Assembly (NCBI GenBank): GCA_030544235.1
Contig: CM060465.1
Span: 29,926,988 to 29,990,987, forward strand
Length of the DNA: 64,000 bases
Reading direction: 5' to 3'
Origin: Lepturacanthus savala
Taxonomy: Eukaryota; Chordata; Actinopteri; Scombriformes; Trichiuridae
Shown piece after piece: positions 1 through 12,836 of this stretch. Numbering within the stretch: position 1 is the stretch's first letter; every line of letters starts with the position of its first letter. A program made the translations under genes and the position numbers. Below the pieces are notes generated by a model. The model was not told where the DNA came from. It worked only from the letters and a program-made list of their open reading frames with translations, and ran no database searches.

Positions 1-74
1 TCTTGTCCAGGGGTTTGAGAGGATGATTAAAGCTGTCGCCTCCGGGTGTCAAGAAGCCCGAGTAGCATCTATTG

Positions 75-278
75 CAGGGGTGGGCAACCCTGGTGCTGGA
101 GAGCCACTGTGGGTGCAGGATTGTGTTCCAACCAAGCAAGAACACACTGGACTCTACTAATCAACCATTAAGGCCCTTGTTATGGAGCTTCATTAGTAGA
201 ATCAGGTGTGTTCCTGCTCGGTTGGAACAAAATCCTGCACCCACAGTAGCTCTCCAGCACCAGGGTTGCCCGCCCCTA
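75..278. mobile_element. hAT-type foldback MITE, 204 bp
   Basis: The ends CAGGGGTGGGCAACCCTGG and its complement at 278 are inverted repeats, and the pairing continues for about 80 bases per arm, so nearly the whole element is one imperfect palindrome. It is flanked by atctattg (67-74) and atctacgg (279-286), which match at 6 of 8 positions as expected for an old 8-bp hAT target duplication. There is no coding capacity. The family with CAGGGGTGGGCAAC ends is common in fish genomes. Confidence 0.8.
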
Positions 279-855
279 ATCTACGGTAAAAGAAACAAGC
301 TAAAACTCCCCTTCAACAGCCTTTAGCAAGGAGTTTCTGTGAGGGAGGTGATGCAACACAGTAACCCATGGATTAGAAGCTTGGGTCAGACGACCAGCTG
401 CTCCTCCAGGTACCAAGGTCCAAGTGAATGGAAGGACAGAGTGTAAAAAATGTAAAACAATGGATTTCTTAATAAATATGTAGAAGTAAGTCATGTATTA
501 CACAAAATGAGTCCAAAATCAACCTCTTTTTTTAACAGTCTGCTGATTAGGATCAGATCTAATGATCGTTAACAAGCTCCAATGATGTCAGTTCTGGTAG
601 CGGCAACCAGTAGGAGAAGGGAGGAGGGAATGGGAAGAAGAGTAGAGGGAGAGGAACATGCTCCTCCATCAAAGATATTAATAGTTTACCTCATTCGTTC
701 ATATGAATAAATATGAAATATTGCTATAACTACTATTATTACTTTAACATTGTTTAAATCTTTTAATTCATTGTCCTCCCATCAATCAAAAGAAAAATCT
801 TTGCCCCTGGTTGCTGCTCCTAATTGTGCTTTATCATAAACAACTTTACATATCA

Positions 856-1092
856 GACAGGCCTGCTCACTGTTGGTGTTTAAAACCAAACTAGAAACCC
901 ATTTTTTAATCACTGGCTTTAAACTCAACTTGAGACCTCAATCTGTTTTGTTGTTTTATGCATTTCTTTTGTTTTTATTGGTGATTTGTTTTCTTTTTCT
1001 TGCTGTCGGTTTATGCCTGTGTATGTACGGCACTTTATTTCAGCTCTGGTTGTTTTAAAGCACTTTATAAATAAAAGTTGAGTTGAGAAGTG
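856..1092 (+). mobile_element. LINE 3'-end fragment
   Basis: The open stretch from 873 reads VFKTKLETHFLITGF, like the extreme C-terminus of a LINE ORF2. It is followed by a T-rich 3' region ending with a tttataaataaaagttgagt tail, the usual form of truncated fish LINE tails. It is 5' truncated and inactive. Confidence 0.55.
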
Positions 1093-1344
1093 GTGAGCAT
1101 GACATACATTAAACTGAGTTCATGAGGAGACAAATGCAATACCAGATTTAGCTAAATTCAATGAACAACACACAGTACAGAAACATATGTTTGTTACAGA
1201 CACTTAAATTATAATAAATTACTATTACTAAAATTAGACATATCTGGTATTTAACATTTTAAGAGCTTCAATAGTTTTCCATCTATTCACTGATCTAAAC
1301 TCACTTATCTGGCTCATGATATCAGGTGCTGTCTTATTTAAGAT

Positions 1345-1366
1345 ACGCGCACGCACGCACGCACGC

Positions 1367-1397
<31 letters not shown>

Positions 1398-1419
1398 TAC
1401 ACACACATATATATATATA
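1345..1419. repeat. Compound microsatellite (ACGC)n-(AC)n-(AT)n
   Basis: An ACGC tetranucleotide array passes into AC and then AT dinucleotides over 75 bp. It lies in the etnk terminal intron or flank and has no coding meaning. Confidence 0.9.
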
Positions 1420-2921
1420 GCTAAAAGTGGGCACCAAGTTTTTGTTTGTAAAACTTGCATAACAATATAGCATCAAGTATCTATTCAATAAAGGACTGAA
1501 ATAAAGTCTGAGAGCTGTGCCAAAGCGTCAACGAAATTTCAGAACTTAACTGCAAGTAAAGTGGTTTCATATTTGTTCAAAACATATTACCGAACACTTC
1601 AATAAATCTGATGTCTGAGTACGCCATTGCCCTTGGCCATTATACTATACCCTTTGAAATTAAGTGAAATTCAAAAGCGCTGAAAATGGATGCACAGAGA
1701 AGAGTTTGTCCTTTAATCAGTGCTTTCATTGAACTCTTCAATGCCGAATCAGTTTTCTCTCTCTTATCACCCGGTGAGACAAAAAGATAATTCAGAGACA
1801 TGCCTTTTAGTCGCTTGTATTCCATCACTTTGTTCCTCACCTGTATCTCTGGGTAAAACTGCTCTCTAATTACTGTCAGGATTTCAGCTTCTGTTGTCAG
1901 CTCTTTGCAGTTCTTCTTTTTAGTTGTTTCTTTGCTTTGCTAATGGGGCACTTTTATCTATAGAAATAAATACCTTTAGCTTAGAGCTACTCACACTGTA
2001 TGTCTAGTAAATCATTAACAAAAATTTGGACAGATAAATGGGATTTGCGTTAGCTTGGCAGAGCCAGCAGTCAATCATCACATCTCTCATTGTGGTTGGC
2101 GAGGCTCAACAGGCGTTTTCTCTGGGCAGACAGAATCATGTTAAGTAAACTATATGCTACATTTAATGAGTGACATTTTCCTCATTCACTTGGACAGCAA
2201 AAAAAAAAACTGATTGGGTGAAAGAAAAACCTGGTGGTCACTGCATAGAATATTTGTGTCACATTTTCAAACTGGAAAAATAGAATGTCGGCTGCAAACA
2301 TCAAATCTTTTCCATGACGATCCTCCGCTCCAGCAGAGTCATATTTCATTCTAAACCTATGGTACAGTTTAAGCAGAAATACATGAGGTTTGGGATTTTG
2401 TGAGATAGATTTGCAAAAGATACTGTAAAGACCAAAGGAAGATAGGGTTACGTTCACAATTTTCAAGTCTCAAAACAATATTTCGGTGCCCAAACAAACA
2501 TTGACACGTGTTTTTGTTGCTGTAATCACTGTTCTTATTCACCCAGAGTATTAAGAGTTCACCTCATGATCCACTTTAAGTGTAATTGATGGGTAACAAA
2601 ATCCACAGCCCTCCTCCCATTCAAAAGTGTATTTGACGCTAATACAAAGATTTGGTTGTCAAAATTATTCTAATTAAGTAGATATCTTTCAAAGTTAGAG
2701 GCTTTTTTTTAGTGGACAATTTCACTCTTTATGTTACTATTTTCCCACTGCAGTTGAAGTGGAAAACGCTGTCTGTCAAGACACAAAGGGGGAAATAAAA
2801 AAATAAAAAATAAATAAATAAAAAAGTCCACTTAATCTGACTAACTCAGACAGCTGAAGACCTCACATTGACCTCAGACAAACCTTTATACATATTTATA
2901 TATAATACATTTAAATACGTG

Positions 2922-3052
2922 CCCCACGATTGGCTGGCGACCATCTGGGGTGTATCCCTGCCTCTCGCCGTAACGCGCTGGGATTGGCTCCAGCAGACCA
3001 TGTGACCCTAATGAGGAATAAGCAGGTATAGAAAATGACTGACTGACATTTA
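2922..3052 (+). mobile_element. L2-like LINE 3' tail
   Basis: It contains the segment ggcgaccatctggggtgtat, ctgcctctcgcc, gggattggctccagcagacc and a terminal gaaaatgactgactgac run, the standard 3' end of L2-like LINEs in teleosts. The same family occurs in reverse at about 21055-21352. Confidence 0.7.
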
Positions 3053-5568
3053 AATACATTTTTACTCAAAATGGGGACTTGCGTCATGTAAGGATATAAG
3101 AGATCTTTTAATTGTCCCTATGAACAGGAGGAAAGATTTATAGTGTTTCAGTGTTTATATGGGCACCTGACCATTATATTAAGACAGAGTTGGAAAAACA
3201 AAATGCCAAGACGCATAAAAACAGAGAAACTGTTGATCCATAACATTTTTAGTAAAAGAATACATCTATGAGAGCAGTAAACACATTACGTTTTTAGGCA
3301 GCATTGTAGTATCAATGACCTGCCTTCACAGACAGTAAGTACAGCAGCACAAACACCATTTAAAGCTCAGAGTCATTAAATAGACATTTAGTTTGTTAAA
3401 GTAATAAGTGAAAAGAGCCTCAATGTCAAAAAACAATAAAAAGTGGCGAGTGGTCCTTCCAATTTGTTCTGCTAATCTTAATTATCCTTCCCACCACACA
3501 CACAAGCAGCCTTCATGAGTAGAATTATATTTGAATATAGCCATTTAAAAGAACAGCAACCATTACAGACTATCCCATTCATCCCTATTTTTATTAAAGC
3601 CGACACCTAAAACTAGCGTGCTTAACGTTTATCATCATCAGAGATGAAACTGAGACGTTTTTCTATTTAGCAGAAGTAGGGGAAAATGAACTCCCTCCAA
3701 AGCAGGTATTCATTTCACAATGTGCTTTTGTGCACAATCCCCCCCCCCCAATTTCGCAGTCAGGCTATTCCAAACAGTGGGCCTCCTCCTTGTTCATTTC
3801 CTCATAATAATGTCTTTGTCAAATAACGGCTCGCCTTGCCAACACGTCCACAAATCTAAACCGCTGACTCGCAGACACTTTCAACACATGAATAAAATCA
3901 TATAAGGAAAGTAAATATGGAAGGTAGAGGGAGGGCGGGTTTGCATTCCCCTTGTGGCTCCCTATTGTCACATCGACATCTGGCCTTGGTTAAAGCACAA
4001 GGGCTGGGCGACGCCTGTCACTCGTTGAGGAGTCGGCGGAGATTTGGCAAACACACACACGCACGCATGCATGCACACACACTCGCGGTTTCACTATAAC
4101 TTCCTATCTCTTTCCTCAAAAGAGCTTGTTTATCATAAAGCGGCAGCACACTGCATGTTTTTTCTCATGTTTATGCAACTGGAACGGTTTTGTTAAACTC
4201 AGGGAAAAGTCGGGTCATGATAAGTAAATTATACGGTTAAAGCTGTGTTACTCATTATATCTTAAATTAAATTAAAAGACTGTGTTCAATGTGAAAAAGA
4301 TCTCGCACTATGATTAAGCCGCAGATAATTATAACCCAGCTTTTTTGGTGTCTTTAAGCTCATTTTTTTGGTTTTACAGCACGTTAACTATGTTTCATTC
4401 TCACCGCTCTCTACCCAGCTTTCGAGCAGTTGTTTTTTTTTTAGCACTTAGGATTGGACAATCCAATCATGTGCTACCTGCCCAAAAGCAAATTGAACAC
4501 AGAAAAAGTTACTGGTTGGATGAAGAATGTTGAGCCGTCGACTTGATCTGCAAAAAGAGACATATTTCTGTAAGGAGTCATTTGTAGACCAAAAGCAGAG
4601 TGCGTATTGGACTTTGTAGGCAATTGTCTGCAAACACATTATCTACCACAATACCGCCATAGTGTTGAAATATCAGGCGGTTTGTGCACACACCAGACAC
4701 CAAACTACTGTTACCAAGGGAGCTGCAGTTGTCAGTAACAATAGCTCCTCAAATATTTTTCTATTTTCTCTGTACTGTTCCATTTACTCCCCCATAACAT
4801 GTTCTTATCTGAACTGAATGAATGAAAGGAAGTTTATTTCGGTCAGGTCATTTAAAAACCGAAAAAGCTCTGGCACATTCCACCTATTTTACCTGATTAA
4901 TCCATTCAGGTCAATTCATTCAAAACATCACACACAAGTAAGGATATGTAAGATGAAATGTCATAGAAACAGCCAGTTTCTGATACTTTTCAAAAACTTT
5001 ACTTTTAAACGGACATCTGAACTTTGAAAAATTGACGAGCACATTTTCAAATCATCATCAAGATTAGTCTATACATTCACAATACTTATAGAATGTATCA
5101 ATCTTTTATTTCAGTCCTGGGTTTTCCTTGTTTTCTCACTTTTGCTTCCCTCGGAGCTCATATCTACATTCCTTTTTTCTTAAATATACTAACTCTATTA
5201 CTCAGAAACTGATTGTATTATGTTGTCAGTGCTTCTTTTTTTGTAATTAACTAAATATAAATATTTGAAAGCTTTTAACTTAATAAATTATCCATGGTTG
5301 CTTTTGTTTTGTGAACTGAGCATCATTTCACCTAATAATTACGTTAAAAACATTACTTATTGCTTATCTATTGACTCTAATGTGGTTGCATTAAGGTATT
5401 TATTGACAAGGACAGTTGCATAAGGTTATCTGCTATTCATGTGTTTGGTATTTTGTAAACCAACAGATGAAAGCACAGATGAACTTCACCATCACCATCG
5501 ACAGTGTCTTCTTACTTATACCATGGACGATCAAAAACCTTGAAAATAGTGGTGGCAGGGAGAATAAG

Positions 5569-5598
5569 TGTGTGTGAGTGTGTGTGTGTGTGTGTGTG
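5569..5598. repeat. (GT)n microsatellite
   Basis: About 15 GT dinucleotides with one GAG interruption. Confidence 0.9.
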
Positions 5599-6938
5599 GA
5601 AGTCTAACAAGGTATTGGCATCCCTTCAAAAATTAGACCTGGTTCCTGATCTTTACTGTTGCTGCTCTGAGCTCATTCCAGTTTAACCCTCCAGTTAAAG
5701 GAAGGTAACCCGACCCTCATCATGCACTTTGGGACAACCTCAGCCGGCGGCTTAGAGCAGCAGACGTCTAGCAGGCGCATGTGGCCCAGCCAGGGATGAG
5801 AGACGTATATGTAAGGGAGGACCGACGGCGCTGGAACAATAGCGCCTCTGTGCCTCGGCACCCCTCTGGATCACATTTCCTCCGAGGTCCAGATCGAAAT
5901 GAGGCAGGGGCCCTGTCGCTGATCTAGCGAGCGGGCACAGAAAGCCACACAGAGGGGAGGGTGCCGTATGTCAATAGTGATTAGGATCACGATCACAACT
6001 GTGGCGGGTGCGGGGCGCACACAGAAGGGAGAGAGAGAGAAAAATTGGGGGTTTGGAGAGGGAACGTTTCTCCCCTCCTGAACTTTATTGTCTGGTTGCT
6101 GGTAGCGAGGAATGTCTCCTGGACTTATTTAAAGATAACTGCGCCTCACGTGGATCACACAGAACACTTAAATCTGCAAAAAAAAAAAAAAAAAATCTGG
6201 TGTTTTGGGACAGTCTTTGTGCAAGCTGAAGCTGTCATCTTTTCATGACGCATTGGTTTAAGGGAGAAGAAAGGCAAAGGATTTCACGTGTAAATATTTT
6301 GTCTGCGTTTCAAAGTGACAAGAGGAGCAGAGTAAGTGTGCTTGTCCCGTCCGTTTGATGCCAGATTCTGCATACACAAAGTCTCGAAGCGCTGGTGGAA
6401 AAAAGTGAAATATTTCCACACGCTGGGCTCAGCTTCCCAGTCCTTTATTGCAATTCCTTTGCCAACAAATTCGTTGTCAGGCAATCCTAATGAAGATCCT
6501 GTTTGTCTAAACACTGCAATAAAATACAGAGTGCTTGAAAATCAATGTGCTGAAGATACTTTTCCGTTTGTGTATGTTTAAATGACGTACGATGATGTTA
6601 AGTAATAAGGTGGTCCCGTGAAAGTACGCTGAAGTCATAATTTTCTTTGTGGTTTTCATGTGTTTTTACATGAAACAGTCCTAAAGATGGCGTTAATGTA
6701 AAGGTGGTGCTTAATGTCAAGGGGAGGAGGTTGAGTTGGACCTCAGGAATTTGCAACCTGTCCATTCTGTTGTGGCATTCGACAGACAAAAATCCACAAA
6801 ACCACAGGAACCCTAGCAGTGTTTATACCGAGTGACTCCCAGACACACACATTCAACTGTGGACACAAGGTGATCACACGAAAAAGTCACATCCTTTTTA
6901 AATGGGACCTTTAAGCGTCTCCCAGCAGGGACACAAAC

Positions 6939-7012
6939 CTTTGAAAGTCAAAATCAATGGAGGAGAATCGTGATTGCAGGATGGCCCAGAGACCCCAGAA
7001 TAAGTTTGATGC
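6939..7012 (-). CDS. etnk: etnk coding exon 7 (penultimate)
   Basis: The acceptor is ccattaccag/GCATCA and the donor CAAAG/GTTTGT. Seventy-four nucleotides encode ASNLFWGLWAILQSRFSSID then FDFQ, closely matching ASHFFWxLWALIQxxYSTIxFDF near the C-terminus of ETNK proteins. It ends in phase 2. The remaining coding exon should encode the YA(V/I)xRFNQYF tail. I looked for it on the minus strand from 6938 to 1 and did not recognise it. Confidence 0.93.
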
Positions 7013-8041
7013 CTGGTAATGGAGGAGAAAAGAAAATAAATTAAGAAACGTACCAGTAGTTTTTGCATTTTAGCCAATTTACTACTGAATAGTTTTCACA
7101 ACTTGTAGAATCTCACATTTTTCTACTGAGAATTTCCAACCTTCCAGACAGCCATCGGTTTCCATTAATTTCATTACACTTAAAAATGAGACCTTGTACA
7201 GAGTTCAAACTTGTTTGGGAGAATCTTTAATCATGGACGTCATGGCTGCTTTTATCATAGTCAGAGCTGCAGAGTAATGCAGTTAAATACTGTGGAAAAA
7301 CTAAATAAATTTGGGTGTATTACGTTATCTAACTCTAGTTACTCAAGTTAATTTCAACAAGATATGCAATAAAGCACTGAAAATAAGATAAACCTTTGGA
7401 AAACTGTTAGCAGCATTATAAACTCTTAGATTAGAGGTGTTTAGCATGCATTTAATAGAGCATTTATTTAATATTTAGATTTTATGCTTTAAAACTAAAG
7501 CATAACATACTGTTACGTGTCTGCAAGGCCAGTTCAGTATTGAAAGATTGGCAGCAAGAATGTGTGACTATCTCATAATGTCATTCACCCTTTTGATGAT
7601 CCAATCAAAGCTTTATTTCCTTCTGCCCCCCCACCCACTGCGAGCAGGTCACAGCTGGGTCAGACGTCAGTATTTGTTCAAGAAAACTTCAGTGGAGCAG
7701 ATGCTCGTTGACAGCGTCTGAACCGGAGCCATGCGTTTGGATGACAGACTCATTATCTGCATGCAGCCAGTACACGATCCTCCTTCACGACTGGGATATG
7801 TTCTTTAAAAGTGTATCAATCTGGATCCTAATTGTGGCGTTCGTACGCTTATGAAAATTACTGGTTCTGATTTTTTTTCCCAGTGAAATATCACAGGTGC
7901 TGCATGGTTTCATCGACTTCCAACCTTGTTTTTTCTCTTTTTTTCCCCCTGTTTTGCTACATTTCCCCAGCGGCACGAAAGCAGAACTGTAAAAACACAC
8001 TTCAGTGACCTCCGGTTGTCATGTTGTAACTGCTCCCATAA

Positions 8042-8063
8042 CTGCTGCTGCTGCTGCTGCTGC
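8042..8063. repeat. (CTG)7 trinucleotide repeat
   Basis: Seven CTG units within the etnk intron between exons 6 and 7. The repeat reads CAG on the transcribed strand. Confidence 0.9.
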
Positions 8064-9084
8064 CAGTTGCATGGTGCTCAGTCAGAATGACAAACCTCTG
8101 TATTGAATGGTTCCATCCTTAATGGCTTTGCTTACTTAGGCTTGTAGACTTCTGTGCCCTCCATAAATTTCTGTTGTTCTCCTTCCTTATTGTAAATCTT
8201 CATGGTAGGACCACTAATAGCGATTCCTAATAAGATCCAGACAGCTCTCTGTTCTGCGGCCCAGTGATATAATAATATTTTTATTTGATAATCAAATAAA
8301 GGATGGAATGAAATACTTGAAGAGCAATGTGCGGTTTCCTTTGGCTTCCTCCCCGCCTCCCTGCGGATTTTCATCTCTAATCTCGGTGTTTAGCTGGAGA
8401 GAGATTGAGCGCATGTCCATTATTTAACACTAAGCAGAGGCCGTCAGTGACAGGGAGCTATTGAGAAAAAAAAAAACGGAGATGAGAAACGTGCGGGGAG
8501 AGTGACATCACAGAGCCGCAGGCTTTAGCCCCGACCTGACAGGGGGGATCCCTGCGGAGGAGAGGACGAGTCGTAAAGACCCCACTGCGTCTTGGCACAC
8601 TTTGCCAGGGATTAGGATTCAAAAGAAGCAGTTTCACGCCGCAGAGCTTTGGCAACCGGCCATACTGTGTGGATGCCACACAGCTTCCTTTGGTGCAGAC
8701 TGGTTTCCTCGGTTCCTGAGTTTTGACTATTCATCTGTATTCTTAAACTATAGTGTGAATTCAATGTACTTTGATTATTCCTGGCAATTAACAAACGATA
8801 CAAAAGGGTTAAAAATCCCATTTTGTTCCAATCATAGAAATGAGAAAACAAAAATACAGAGGAAAATATTAAAAGTCAAAAGGCACAGGCTGAATTGATA
8901 ATTATTGCCATTTTGGAAATTTCCAAAGCCAGTTGCATATAATCAAACATATATAATGTACATCATCTGGGTGTAACAGATGTGATGTCATTTAAATATT
9001 TTAAGTGGTCTGAAACTGTGCAGAAAAAAAAGAATAAATAATAAAAAGGAAATGCATAATGTGAATAATATTATTTTAAATAAT

Positions 9085-9245
9085 CAAAAAGGCAATCATT
9101 TTCTTGATTAAATCATTAGGTCTGTAAAATGTCCAAAAAATGCAGGAAAAAAAACAACAATCACAACTTTCCATTGACCAACTGATCTGTTTATCAATTA
9201 ATTGTTTTTCACAGTGAAAGAAATCCTGTTTTGAGATATTTATAA
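9085..9245. mobile_element. Degenerate hAT MITE-like relic
   Basis: It contains ttcttgattaaatcattagg tctgtaaaatgtcc and a later caattaattgtttttcac, the worn core of the common fish MITE that starts with agggctgcaactaatgatta. The termini are not recognisable here. Confidence 0.4.
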
Positions 9246-10297
9246 TATTTCATATTACCACAAATGGTAAAAATATGTTATTCCTTTATTTTCTTGTCAC
9301 AGACTTTCCACCAGTAACAGATTAGAGGTAAAAAAAAATCATATTTTTTTCCATATTAATTGGTGAAGAAAAGCTACAAATTATTTTACTAGGTTAGATA
9401 AACATAGTATTTAGTGGGCAACATGGTCCTATTTTTATACAGAAATGTTTTGTTAATTAACAGGCATTGTATCCTTCACTCTGATACACAGCTTGTCAAA
9501 AGGAGTTGAGCTGGAAACTTGGCTTGTTAAGCATCAGTGATCAATTTCTCCCACTTCCCTCATGTCAAGAGTCCTCGGTTTGTCGTAGAAAATATGATTT
9601 CAATCAACATGATGTTATCGCTTCTCTCGCTCCATTCCAGGCCATATTTCTTTTCCCCCTCCCCGCTTCTCCCCCCTCTGTTTTTTTGGCTCAGGCGCAG
9701 GTTATTTTAAAAAGTAATATGCTTCCTCATCATTTCTGGGGTATTTCAAGAGACATTCACACCACCCCCCAAATTGGTAGGACAATTCTGCATATTGAGC
9801 TATGAAAGCACTTTAGACAGATAGCCCAGCACCACTAGAGCCACCAAAGAATGAAAATTGTGGCCATAAGAGAAATAATTTGGCTGCTGTCTCTCATTTT
9901 TTCCCTGCGGCAGTTTCTAATCAACTCAGATGGAGTCCATCAAACTTTGAACAGTGGTTGGTCAGCTGTGGATCGGGTTCAGTTTTCTTTGGGGGGAGTT
10001 TTTTTTTTTTTTATTTTCTCAGTGCTGGAAAAGTAAATTGTTAAAATGTGATGGCGAGGTGTCGCTGCCCTGCCATTTCAGAGGTCCGCACACATATGGA
10101 TATCGTTGCAATACGCACACTAATCTCATAATATTGAGACATTTGAGTCCCTCCAAGAGCAGAACTTAAAAAGGGGAAATAACTGTCGAGAGATTTGTCA
10201 CTTTGCGAAGTCTTTTTTTTTTCCCCAAAGTGTTGAGGCAGCGCATAATGACATATTTCAACGTTTTCGACAAGAGTCGACGGGAGCAGACACTTAC

Positions 10298-10458
10298 CAG
10301 TGAGAATTTGCAGACTTGAATATAGAGCTGCGTAATTTCTGACTCTGTAACAGTGACCTCACATCCTGTGCTGTGCTTGTAACTCTCCAGATAAGCTGTC
10401 AGCCAGTCCCTCTGCAGCTCCCGGCTGGGGTAGAGGCTGTAGTTAACATCATTCACAC
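10298..10458 (-). CDS. etnk: etnk coding exon 6
   Basis: The acceptor is ttttttcgaag/GTGTGAA, and the donor CTG/GTAAGT is an excellent consensus site. Fifty-three codons encode VNDVNYSLYPSRELQRDWLT, then AYLESYKHSTGCEVTVTESE and ITQLYIQVCKFSL. This is the C-lobe helical region; the YPxRExQxxWL signature places it in the ETNK group rather than among the choline kinases. The YSLYPSREL and AYLESYK parts look more like ETNK1 than ETNK2. Confidence 0.95.
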
Positions 10459-12309
10459 CTTCGAAAAAACACACATAAAAAAATCTAAGTGCAAATATTG
10501 TCAGTGTTAGGAAAAAAGCAAAGATAAAGCCTAAATTATTAATCATTTGTCATGTGAAGCATGTTCAGATATCTAGAAAAGCACCATATAAATTAAATGT
10601 GTTTATAATTATTAATATTCTTTTGAATTGACTGTGAGTATTGAATAGTCGCCTCAGTTGTTAGTGCAGAAAAAACTCTGAATCCCCTCCATTCAAAAAG
10701 TGTGTTTTGCTTATTGTTACTTGGGTGTTTTCAGCTTCACTATGCAAGAATGATGTGATATTTTCACATTTGTCTGCTGAGGAAGGAGTGCTCCTTTGTG
10801 CTCACCCTGGAGGATATGTCCACAATTTCCCCTAGTTTGTCTTAAAATATGAACACTGAAAGAGGTTTCGCTCACTGCACTGTTCATTCTGGCCATTATA
10901 AGGTTCCTTCCTATTGTGTTTTCAATGTAAGTTATGGAGCAGATTTCATTTTGTTCAAATATGTATTTAAAAGATTATCTGGAGCTAGCATAAGACTTTG
11001 ATGAGTGGAATCAAGCGATTATCTTGAAGACGATCTTTTTGTGGGTCCCTGTTCGGTTGCAGTGAAAGGATAATAACACAAAGAGGGAAAATTGTACTAA
11101 AAAGGATTCGACTCTCCAAGATATCCACTTGCATTGACTAATGTTGATGACTGACACATTATATTAGCCTAAAATTGACTTTGGAAGACATCTTCAACAC
11201 ACAAGGACTCTGGATTGTGGATCACTTAAAGTAAGAAAGCACGATAAGAAGGAATCTTTTAAGGGTCAGTATGAAGAGGAGGAATGATTACAGCAAGAAA
11301 AAAAAACCCTTTCAATGTTCATATGTGCCCCTGACACACATGAACTAAACAGGCAGTAGAACTGAAAAATTCTGAACTTATCCTTTAAATCTAAGTATTT
11401 CATTTCATGAAATAAGAGACTTCTTGTGTACAGTTAAACTTTTGGATTTTTCAACAAGGGACAATGAGTAGATGTCATTTGAATAATTCTTAACCATATC
11501 TTTTTACTTTTTTATAGAATAAAACATATCATACGCTTAATATTACTCCAGACAGATTTTTTATATGTTTTAAAATAACTGGACATTTTTTCCACCCTCC
11601 ATAATGTTACAAATACATTAATACTCACTAAACAAGAGAGTAATAACCATGCAAAATAATGAGGTGTAATAGCTGCACAGCTTAATTTGAATAAGACAAA
11701 AAATCCACACACTTTGTCTTTTCACTTCAGAGGAAAAAATAACAAATGGAAGAGATAAAAATCTGGTCTTAAAACTAACCACAAACATTTCTGTTCATGA
11801 CATTTAGGGTCATTCCAGCCATAATTTGGCATCAAGATCAATTTTGGAGGTTGGAGCAGATTTGCAACAACACAGCTGATTTGACTTCAGTTACAATCGT
11901 TTGGGCTCATCGTGTTGAAAGCAGACATGACACGATTCTTCAAAACAATCTAAATGTGTTAAATTTATGATTTCTCCACAAATGTTCAAATGAATTCTGC
12001 CAGGTCTCGCTGTGACACAGCTGGTACATCAAAGGCGCCTTTTTTATTACTGAGCAGAATACTGTATACAGCAATTTGTCTTGGCAGCATCAGCACATGT
12101 GCATAGTTTCATGGCACATGGTGGCAGAAAGATAATACAATATCGCAGCCAAAGAGACAGACACACTGGACAATAGTTCAGCATATCACATACTGTACTG
12201 CACCGTCTACCATACTCTACATTAGGCAATCTTATATTTTCTGCCATGAAAAAAAAAAAAAACGATTTGAAAGTAAATTGATATTCTTTTCATCACAACA
12301 CAGACCTAC
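10459..12309 (-). other. etnk intron between exons 5 and 6
   Basis: A 1.85-kb AT-rich intron. I saw no repeat that I could name and no further exon. Confidence 0.7.
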
Positions 12310-12393
12310 CAGCAAATTCGTTGAAGTGATTGCCAATATCGAAGGCCTGGTAGTTGTAATCGGCGTACTCGTAGTCAATGAATTTCACCGTTC
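12310..12393 (-). CDS. etnk: etnk coding exon 5 (metal-binding loop)
   Basis: An 84-nt symmetrical exon (phase 1 to 1). The acceptor is ccctccgtcag/GAACG and the donor TGCTG/GTAGGT. It encodes TVKFIDYEYADYNYQAFDIG then NHFNEFAG. The aspartate of FIDYEY is equivalent to the metal-binding Asp of the DFG motif of other kinases, and DIGNHFNE is diagnostic of choline/ethanolamine kinases. The intron between exons 4 and 5 is only 443 bp, the shortest in the gene. Confidence 0.96.
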
Positions 12394-12836
12394 CTGACGG
12401 AGGGAAGAGGGAAAAGCAGCAGCGGTTACTACGACAACGCGAAGAACACATCTTATGGGCATATAACCGACGACTCTCCCTCTTTTATTGAAAGTGCAGA
12501 ACCTTGTGGGACTCAAAGGAACGAGGAGCCTCTTTTATCTGAGAGTTACTGGACATTATTGTGAAATATGTGGCGTTTTAATAAAAGGATATGACAAATG
12601 AGATAAGTCATTTAATAAAGTGGGCAAGTATTTTTACTGGCGCAAATACCGTAGCATGCATCGTTTTGTATTAAATGATTTGCCCATGTTAACATTAGCT
12701 TCAGAAATCTGCTACATGCCCATGTAAAATAAATAAATAAATAAATAAAAATAATATACCAGCTTATATTAATATTATATCCACTATGTTTCCATGTTAA
12801 GTGATGTGCAGCCTGTGCAGTTTTTTTTCCCCTCAC

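Larger units (their letters stand above)
1..6938. other. etnk last intron or 3' flank
   Basis: No exon recognised. The region holds a hAT foldback MITE (75-278), a LINE tail (about 856-1092), an L2-like LINE tail (2922-3052), ACGC/AC/AT and GT microsatellites, poly(A) runs and a purine-rich stretch near 6028-6066. A 98-codon open frame on the minus strand near 1640-1936 is of unknown meaning. The etnk last exon either hides here or lies beyond the left edge. Confidence 0.6.
7013..10297 (-). other. etnk intron between exons 6 and 7
   Basis: A 3.3-kb intron. It has a CTG trinucleotide run at 8042-8063, a long unique, compositionally balanced stretch at about 8100-8460, and AT-rich DNA with a worn MITE-like segment near 9085-9245. 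No other exon seen. Confidence 0.7.

Noticed and set aside
1..74. Both strands are open in one frame at the left edge (for example minus-strand YSGFLTPGGDSFNHPLKPLD)
   Set aside because: Only 74 bp before the MITE border; no splice signals or recognised homology, and two open strands suggest chance.
6284..6514. Minus-strand frame considered as the missing etnk last exon (SVWKYFTFFHQRF)
   Set aside because: It lacks the YA(V/I)xRFNQYF signature and has no acceptor giving phase 2.
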